Part shown: positions 59,225-64,000 of the stretch, piece by piece | Layout: each line of letters opens with the position of its first letter | How positions within the stretch are numbered: the first letter of the stretch is position 1 | Source: UBA5794 sp963714375 | GTDB taxonomy: Bacteria > Actinomycetota > Acidimicrobiia > Spongiisociales > UBA5794 | Direction: 5' to 3' | NCBI GenBank assembly: GCA_963714375.1 | Contig: CAVQOG010000003.1 | Span: forward strand, 248,001-312,000 | Length of the DNA stretch: 64,000 nucleotides | The notes under the pieces: generated by a model | Seen by the model: only the letters and a program-made list of their open reading frames with translations | The model's database searches: none | Told to the model about the DNA's origin: nothing | Translations under genes and position numbers: made by a program

Positions 59225-59965
59225 ATGTACACGAAGGTCCTCACATCCCTCATCGTCGCGGTCGCCCTTTTCGCCGCCTCCTGCTCATCGTCTGGTTCCG
59301 AAACGACGACCTCAATGACCTCAGCGACAACCATCACACAAGCAACGACGTCAGCCCTGTCGCTGCCTCCGTCGGATTACTCAGGGTTCCGCTCCCAGCC
59401 CACCGCCTGCGGTGGCGAGCAACCCGAACCAGTCACAGAGATGACGTTCGATGAACCCGACGACATGGACGTCACCGAACCGACGATCGTGACCCTCACC
59501 ACATCGTGTGGACCGATCGAGATCACATTGGACCCGACCCTCGCCCCTGAAACGGTCAACTCGTTTGTGTTCCTTGCTCAAGCGGGCTACTTCGACGGAT
59601 CGGCTTCCCATCGGGTGGTTCCCGGATTCATGGTGCAAGCAGGTGATCCAACCGCAACCGGTCGCGGCGGACCAGGCTACGCGATCCCAGATGAGCCCCC
59701 AGCAGATGGGTTCCTCTATGACGAGGGTGTCGTTGCCATGGCGAACGCCGGGTCCGGCACCACCGGCAGTCAATTCTTCATCATGGTCGGGGAGGCCGAC
59801 TGGCTTCCGGCGAAGTACTCCGTGTTCGGGCTTGTTACCGGCGGGTTCGAAACACTCGCCGCAATCGAGCAGATACCGCTCGGCATGAACCCGTCGGGGG
59901 CAGATTCGTCGCCGTCGACTCCTCTCGAGACGCTCTACATCGAATCAGTTGTCGTCAATCGGTAA
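59225..59965 (+). CDS. Secreted cyclophilin-type peptidyl-prolyl isomerase, lipoprotein
   Basis: A 246-residue exported protein: a signal peptide with lipobox LFAASC (Cys20), a Ser/Thr-rich linker (21-50) and a cyclophilin domain (about 83-246). SASHRVVPGFMVQAGDPTATG and GTTGSQFFIMVGEADWL carry the active-site Arg, Phe, Met and Gln residues. It catalyses proline isomerisation in extracytoplasmic proteins. Two cysteines (CGGEQ and SCGPIE) before and in the domain could form a disulfide. Confidence 0.92.
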   Translation: MYTKVLTSLIVAVALFAASCSSSGSETTTSMTSATTITQATTSALSLPPSDYSGFRSQPTACGGEQPEPVTEMTFDEPDDMDVTEPTIVTLTTSCGPIEITLDPTLAPETVNSFVFLAQAGYFDGSASHRVVPGFMVQAGDPTATGRGGPGYAIPDEPPADGFLYDEGVVAMANAGSGTTGSQFFIMVGEADWLPAKYSVFGLVTGGFETLAAIEQIPLGMNPSGADSSPSTPLETLYIESVVVNR

Positions 59966-59975
59966 TCTGTCTCAC

Positions 59976-60143
59976 ATGGCAACGGACAAACGCGACAGGC
60001 AGCGGGCAAACCGCGAGTTGAAGAAGGAAGAGCAAGCCAAGGCAAACGTCAAGAAGAGGCGCATGGACATTGTCAAGCGCTATGCGGGTTACACCGTCAT
60101 CTTTGCCATTGCGCTTATTGCGCTCAAGGTCTTCTTCGGTTGA
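59976..60143 (+). CDS. Small basic single-helix membrane protein
   Basis: A 55-residue protein: a highly charged N-terminal half (KRDRQRANRELKKEEQAKA) and one membrane helix (about 35-54, GYTVIFAIALIALKVFF). It lies between the cyclophilin and PHP genes and overlaps the latter's TTG start by four bases (TTGA). A similar charged head precedes some actinobacterial cyclophilins as part of one chain, so the pair may act together. Function unknown. Confidence 0.7.
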   Translation: MATDKRDRQRANRELKKEEQAKANVKKRRMDIVKRYAGYTVIFAIALIALKVFFG

Positions 60144-60985
60144 GCGGACTCACAGACCTTCACCTTCACTCCAATCGATCGGACGGGGCAGAATCCCCCA
60201 CACGACTTGTCGAGATGACGGCTGAGGCTGGTGTGTCGACAATGGCCCTCGTCGACCACGATGTCCTTGACGGTCTCAACGAAGCAAGAATCGCTGCCGA
60301 ATCCCACGGAATTCAGTTCATCCCCGGAATCGAACTCTCGGTTGACCACAACGGAACGAAGATGCACATGCTTGTGTACTTCATCGAGGACAAGCCTGGT
60401 CCGCTCGAGGCGAAGTTGGCGTGGCTTCGCGACGGCAGAAACCAACGCAACAGGGAGATCGTCAAGAACCTCACCGACCTCGGGTACGAGATCACGATCG
60501 AGGACGTCTTGCGGTGGGCCGCCGGTGAGTCTGTTGGCCGCCCACACATCGCAGATGCCCTCGTTGAGATCGGGGTGGTCGAAAACCGCGATGGGGCATT
60601 TGACGGTCTCCTCCAGGACGGCGGACTCGTCTATGTCGAGCGCAACCGTCTCACCGCGCTCGAAGCAATTGCCCTTGCCAGGGACGGTGGTGGCGTCCCC
60701 GTCGTGGCACATCCCAGGACGATTTCGGGAGGGGCTGCCGATTATGCGATTTTGTTCGAGGAACTTGTCGATGGGGGGCTTGGTGGGATCGAGGCACATC
60801 ATGCCTCCCATTCCCCCGAGCTTCGCGAGCACCTCACAACAATGGCGCATCACCTCGGAATTGCCGCGACCGGAGGTTCGGACTTCCATGGCAACAAGAA
60901 CCGTGACTTTCGTATCGGTGTCGGGACCGGCGATCTGCGGGTCCCGGAAACCGCCGTGGAAGAACTCCTGGCTCAGCGTGAGTGA
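60140..60985 (+). CDS. PHP-domain phosphoesterase (TrpH/RNase AM-like)
   Basis: A 281-residue PHP protein. Metal-binding motifs are DLHLHSNRSDG (residues 6-16), ALVDHDVLDG (36-45), GIELSVDH, VVAHPRT and GGSDFHGNK. This layout is that of the YciV/TrpH group, which includes 5'-3' exoribonuclease RNase AM and nucleoside 3',5'-bisphosphate phosphatases. Start TTG 60140 overlaps the previous stop. It precedes the histidine attenuator by 46 bp. Confidence 0.87.
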   Translation: MSGLTDLHLHSNRSDGAESPTRLVEMTAEAGVSTMALVDHDVLDGLNEARIAAESHGIQFIPGIELSVDHNGTKMHMLVYFIEDKPGPLEAKLAWLRDGRNQRNREIVKNLTDLGYEITIEDVLRWAAGESVGRPHIADALVEIGVVENRDGAFDGLLQDGGLVYVERNRLTALEAIALARDGGGVPVVAHPRTISGGAADYAILFEELVDGGLGGIEAHHASHSPELREHLTTMAHHLGIAATGGSDFHGNKNRDFRIGVGTGDLRVPETAVEELLAQRE

Positions 60986-60992
60986 TCGCGGA

Positions 60993-61020
60993 GTTGCTCG
61001 CTGCAGGAATCGTGCTAGCG
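60993..61020 (+). promoter_or_regulatory. Possible promoter of the histidine operon leader
   Basis: TTGCTC (60993-60998), 16 bp, TAGCGT (61015-61020) would place transcription start near 61027, only about five bases before the leader ATG. No Shine-Dalgarno precedes that ATG, so the leader would be translated from a leaderless transcript, common in actinobacteria. The boxes are weak; this is inference. Confidence 0.45.
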
Positions 61021-61031
61021 TTCCGTCTCCA

Positions 61032-61088
61032 ATGAGACAGCAGACCACCCACGTCCATCACCATCACCACCCATCGGTGGTCGGTTGA
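61032..61088 (+). CDS. hisL: Histidine operon leader peptide
   Basis: An 18-codon open frame encodes MRQQTTHVHHHHHPSVVG: six histidines in seven positions, just before a terminator and hisG. Ribosomes stalling at the His codons when charged tRNA-His is scarce would control the structures downstream. No other explanation fits a His run at this place. It was found by reading the intergenic region and is too short for ordinary gene calling. Confidence 0.9.
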   Translation: MRQQTTHVHHHHHPSVVG

Positions 61089-61144
61089 ACGTGGACACTT
61101 AGGTAAAGAACCACACGCCGACCCGCAACGGTCGGCGTTTTTTT
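61066..61144 (+). terminator. Histidine operon attenuator
   Basis: Three mutually exclusive pairings are visible. The pause hairpin is ACCACC (61066-61071) with GGTGGT (61076-61081). The antiterminator is GGTCGG (61079-61084) with CCGACC (61118-61123). The terminator is ACGCCGACC (61115-61123) with GGTCGGCGT (61130-61138), a perfect 9-bp stem followed by seven T. The His codons lie across the pause hairpin, as in classical attenuation. Confidence 0.88.
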
Positions 61145-61190
61145 GTTCTCAAAAGGACCCGGCCAGCAGGTCGACGGGAGAGGATCCCCG

Positions 61191-62069
61191 TTGATCAACA
61201 AGCCAACACAACCTGACACCCTACGTTTCGCAGTGCCCAAGGGCCGCACCGAGGCCGGCGTTCGAACGCTCCTTGCCGACGCTGGTATCGAACTGCGTTC
61301 CGGCCCGCGGGGCTATCGGCCGATTCCATCTGTACCTTGGCTTGAGGCCAAGCTCCTCAAACCTCAGAACATTGTCGAGATGCTCGCTGCGGGGTCTCGC
61401 GATATCGGTTTCGCTGGTGCCGATTGGGTCGCAGAAAAGCAAGCGGACCTCGTTGAGCTTCTCGATACTGGACTCGATCCGGTCAGCGTCGTTGCCGCAG
61501 CGCCGACAGATCTCCTCGTCGACAATGCCCTACCCCGTCGACGACTCGTCATTGCAAGCGAGCTGACTCGGCTCACCGCCGCATGGGTTGCGGCCCAGAA
61601 CCTCGATGTGGACATCATCCGCTCGTACGGAGCCACGGAGGTGTTTCCGCCGGAGGACGCCGACGTGATTGTCGATATCACGGCAACAGGAGAAACGCTT
61701 GCGGCGAACCAACTTGTGGTGATTGACACGATCATGGATTCCTCGACCCGGCTCTATGCAAGTCGCGAAGCCATGGCCGACACCTCCAAGAAGCAGAATA
61801 TTGAAGCTCTGGTTCTTGGTCTCGACTCAGTGCTTGCAGCAAGATCCAGGGTGATGGTCGAGCTCAACATCGCCATCGATATCTCCGACGGTCTGTTCCG
61901 TGTCCTCCCTTCGATGCGGGAACCGACCGTCTCCCCACTCCATGGCGGAGGAGCGCTTGCCGTAAAGGCGGCTGTCCCACGCAAAGAGCTGCCGGAGCTG
62001 ATCCCGGCACTCAAGGAAGCAGGAGCGACCGACATCGTCGTGTCGCGATTGGAGCAGATCGTCCCATGA
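61191..62069 (+). CDS. hisG: ATP phosphoribosyltransferase, long form
   Basis: A 292-residue HisG, the first enzyme of histidine synthesis (ATP plus PRPP). LRFAVPKGRTEAGVRTLL is at the start and DVIVDITATGETLAANQL is the PRPP loop. The last 75 residues are the regulatory ACT-like domain of the long form, which allows direct feedback inhibition by histidine and makes HisZ unnecessary. Start TTG 61191 follows GGGAGAGG; an in-frame TTG at 61143 lies in the terminator T-run and is excluded. It overlaps hisB by ATGA. Confidence 0.94.
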   Translation: MINKPTQPDTLRFAVPKGRTEAGVRTLLADAGIELRSGPRGYRPIPSVPWLEAKLLKPQNIVEMLAAGSRDIGFAGADWVAEKQADLVELLDTGLDPVSVVAAAPTDLLVDNALPRRRLVIASELTRLTAAWVAAQNLDVDIIRSYGATEVFPPEDADVIVDITATGETLAANQLVVIDTIMDSSTRLYASREAMADTSKKQNIEALVLGLDSVLAARSRVMVELNIAIDISDGLFRVLPSMREPTVSPLHGGGALAVKAAVPRKELPELIPALKEAGATDIVVSRLEQIVP

Positions 62070-62650
62070 CCCGATCCATCACACTTTCACGAAACACGGC
62101 GGAGGTCCAGATTTCAGGGAACCTCACGCTGGACGGGACCGGAATCGCAGAGATCTCCACCGGTCTCGGCTTCTTGGACCACATGCTGACAGCGCTGACT
62201 CGGCACTCCGGCTTCGATCTCAGGCTCGATGTTCAAGGTGACACCGGGGTCGACGACCACCACACCGTCGAAGACTGTGCGATCGTTATCGGTCGGGCAA
62301 TAGACGAGCTGCTCGGTGACCGCAGCGGGATTGATCGCTTCGGATCTGCGTATGTGCCCCTCGACGAATCTCTCGCACGGGCGGTCGTCGATTGCTCGGG
62401 AAGGGGATGGCCAGAAATTCGCCTTTCGCTTGAACGCGAGAAGATCGGGGATGTCGCAGCCGAAAACATCACGCATTTCTTTCGATCACTCGCACTCGAG
62501 GGACGAATGGCACTCCATGTCGATGTGCTCAGAGGAGACAACGACCATCACAAGGCAGAGGCAGCGTTCAAGGCCACGGCGCGTGCACTGAGGAGTGCCG
62601 TAGCAACCAATGATGGTCGGATTCTCAGCACCAAGGAGGTCTTGGGGTGA
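62066..62650 (+). CDS. hisB: Imidazoleglycerol-phosphate dehydratase
   Basis: A 194-residue monofunctional HisB. The two manganese-binding motifs DHHTVEDCAI (about 69-78) and NDHHKAEAAFKA (near 160) are complete, as is GLGFLDHMLTALTRHSGFDL. It lacks the phosphatase domain of the enterobacterial fusion. ATG 62066 and the following GTG at 62647 are both overlapping junctions, so hisG-hisB-hisH are translationally coupled. Confidence 0.95.
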   Translation: MTRSITLSRNTAEVQISGNLTLDGTGIAEISTGLGFLDHMLTALTRHSGFDLRLDVQGDTGVDDHHTVEDCAIVIGRAIDELLGDRSGIDRFGSAYVPLDESLARAVVDCSGRGWPEIRLSLEREKIGDVAAENITHFFRSLALEGRMALHVDVLRGDNDHHKAEAAFKATARALRSAVATNDGRILSTKEVLG

Positions 62651-63258
62651 GCCACGATGTGATCGTGGTTCCGACGGGGACCGCCAACATTGCCTCGGTG
62701 CTTGCAGCCTTTGGCCGCCTCGGAGTCAAGGCAAGCATTTCGACTGATCCGGATCGCATTGGCACCGCATCGGGTGTTGTCATGCCGGGTGTCGGAACGT
62801 TCGGTGCTGCGGTCCGAGAGTTGGACCGGATCGGCGTCAGGCAAGCCCTCCTCACAAGGATCGAAGCAGACATGCCGACCATGGCGATCTGTGTTGGTCT
62901 CCAGATCTTTGCCGAGACGAGCGAGGAGAGCCCCGGGGTGAGTGGTCTCGGTGTCATGGCCTCGACAATGACACGGTTCCCAGCGCAGGTCACCGTTCCC
63001 CAGCTTGGGTGGAACAGGGTCCACCATTCTGAAAACTCGAGATTCGTTCGGTCGGGTTGGGCGTACTTTGCGAATTCATATCGTTTGACGACAGCTCCCG
63101 AAGGGTGGGTACCAGCGACGGCAAGTCACGGTGGCCAGTTCGTTGCTGCAATCGAGCGCGGCAACGTGCTTGCCTGCCAATTTCACCCCGAGCTCTCTGG
63201 CCAGTGGGGACTCGGGGTTATCGATGCTTGGCTCGACACAACGAAGGGGTCGAAGTAA
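62647..63258 (+). CDS. hisH: Imidazole glycerol phosphate synthase, glutamine amidotransferase subunit
   Basis: A 203-residue class I amidotransferase. The oxyanion strand is PGVGTFGAA, the nucleophile Cys is in MAICVGLQIF (near 82), and His/Glu are in CQFHPELSG. It supplies ammonia to HisF. The next gene is hisF itself, joined by TAATG; the hisA (priA) gene that usually stands between them is missing here. Confidence 0.94.
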   Translation: MSHDVIVVPTGTANIASVLAAFGRLGVKASISTDPDRIGTASGVVMPGVGTFGAAVRELDRIGVRQALLTRIEADMPTMAICVGLQIFAETSEESPGVSGLGVMASTMTRFPAQVTVPQLGWNRVHHSENSRFVRSGWAYFANSYRLTTAPEGWVPATASHGGQFVAAIERGNVLACQFHPELSGQWGLGVIDAWLDTTKGSK

Positions 63259-64000
63259 TGCTTGCTCCACGAGTCATCCCGTGCCTTGACGTTGACGGTG
63301 GGCGGGTCGTGAAGGGGGTTCAATTCTCAGATCTTCGCGACGCGGGGGATCCTGTGGAGATTGCAGCCAACTATGAGCAGCAGGGTGCCGACGAAATCGT
63401 GATCCTCGACGTGTCGGCAACACCCGAAGGCAGAGGCAACGCCCTGGCAACCGTTTCTGCCGTTCGGTCTGTGCTCACGATCCCGCTGACAGTCGGGGGC
63501 GGCGTACGGTCCACCGCCGATGCTGGTCGCCTCCTGAACGCGGGTGCAGACCGTGTAGCGACCAATACGGCAGCCGTCGAACGCCCCGAACTCATCGCTG
63601 AGATCGCTGCCCAGTTCGGTGCCCAATGCACGGTCGTCTCGATCGACGCCGGGCGACGCGATGGCGGTTGGGAAGTCCTCACGAGGAGCGGGAAGACACG
63701 AATGGGAATAGAGGTTGGAGACTGGTCTGTCCAGTGTGGTGAGCTTGGCGCCGGTGAGATCCTGCTGACGAGCTGGGATCGCGACGGAACCCGATCTGGC
63801 TACGACACCGATCTGTTGTCCTTTGTCTCGCGCCTTGTGACAATTCCGATCATCGCATCGGGCGGGGCCGGACAGGCAGACGACCTCGTCGCCGCGATCA
63901 AGGCGGGGGCGTCGGCCGTGCTTGTCGCCTCGCTTCTCCATGACCGGGATCTGACGGTCTCCGACCTGAAGGGGGCCATGTCACAACAAGGGATCGAGGT
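63258..64000 (+). CDS. hisF: Imidazole glycerol phosphate synthase cyclase subunit, 3' end cut by window
   Basis: From ATG 63258 the frame is open to the window edge (247 complete codons). RVIPCLDVDGGRVVKGVQFS (catalytic Asp in CLDVD), the phosphate-binding VGGGVRSTADAGRLL and IIASGGAGQADDLV, and VVSIDAGR identify HisF rather than HisA. It closes the imidazole ring and releases AICAR, using ammonia from HisH. Only the last few residues are missing. Confidence 0.94.
   Translation, partial: MLAPRVIPCLDVDGGRVVKGVQFSDLRDAGDPVEIAANYEQQGADEIVILDVSATPEGRGNALATVSAVRSVLTIPLTVGGGVRSTADAGRLLNAGADRVATNTAAVERPELIAEIAAQFGAQCTVVSIDAGRRDGGWEVLTRSGKTRMGIEVGDWSVQCGELGAGEILLTSWDRDGTRSGYDTDLLSFVSRLVTIPIIASGGAGQADDLVAAIKAGASAVLVASLLHDRDLTVSDLKGAMSQQGIE

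Noticed and set aside
1..64000. CRISPR arrays, insertion sequences, prophage genes
   Set aside because: No spaced identical repeats with unique spacers, no transposase, integrase or phage structural proteins were found.
1..64000. Selenoprotein genes with in-frame TGA
   Set aside because: No gene was found split at a TGA with conserved sequence on both sides.

Overview
The window reads as a 64 kb piece of the chromosome of a GC-rich, free-living actinobacterium, most likely of the Acidimicrobiia type or a relative. The evidence is a WhiB-family iron-sulfur regulator (52270-52518), a GlnR-like orphan regulator beside divergent GSII and GSI glutamine synthetase genes, an RDD protein, an Abhydrolase_9-type membrane hydrolase, and tightly packed operons with ATGA, GTGA and TGATG overlaps. 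The phylum call is an inference from these families; no rRNA is present.

Layout. 1-3.5 kb: 3' part of a class I fructose-bisphosphate aldolase, a phosphohexomutase, an RDD membrane protein and an unknown protein. 3.6-5.2 kb: tRNA-Glu, tRNA-Asp and tRNA-Phe followed by an AT-rich XRE/Fic toxin-antitoxin pair with three phased operators. 5.4-16.3 kb: a bacterial microcompartment (BMC) locus on the minus strand, with a divergent GntR/FCD regulator. It has three shell proteins (BMC-P pentamer, BMC-H hexamer, permuted BMC-T trimer), a CoA-acylating aldehyde dehydrogenase, a malate-dehydrogenase-like enzyme, an opine-dehydrogenase-like enzyme with an encapsulation-peptide-like N-terminus, a small BMC-associated protein, a glutamine-synthetase-like ligase, and three subunits resembling N-methylglutamate synthase (MgsA/B/C). 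This combination is the outstanding feature of the window. I propose an amine-degrading metabolosome that activates an amine on glutamate, converts it to an N-alkylglutamate, and releases the aldehyde inside the shell.

16-29 kb: NAD-malic enzyme, acetyltransferases, a leucine dehydrogenase plus fused branched-chain keto-acid dehydrogenase E1 pair, and glycolate oxidase glcDEF. 29-34 kb: a NifU-N-like protein, LysM and membrane proteins, moaA, and a pterin/folate operon (PTR1-like SDR, folB, folK-folE fusion). 34-40 kb: a membrane alpha/beta hydrolase, divergent glnII and glnA with GlnR-like boxes between them, and a GlnR-like regulator. 40-49 kb: a secreted beta-propeller lipoprotein, ALDH7-like dehydrogenase, RidA, ErpA/IscA-like protein, Mrp ATPase, M23 peptidase, MBL hydrolase, NUDIX and FxsA. 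49-55 kb: selA-selB, whiB, nfeD, a receiver protein and a CBS hemolysin-type protein. 55.8-64 kb: tRNA-Pro, enoyl-CoA hydratase, lysC-asd, a secreted cyclophilin, a PHP phosphoesterase, and hisG-hisB-hisH-hisF preceded by a histidine leader peptide and attenuator.

Two repeat systems lie between genes: a roughly 55-bp hairpin-bearing element (five good copies and one degenerate) and tracts of tandem heptanucleotides at several loci. Most start sites were moved downstream from the longest open frame to the position supported by a Shine-Dalgarno sequence, an overlap with the upstream stop, or family length.
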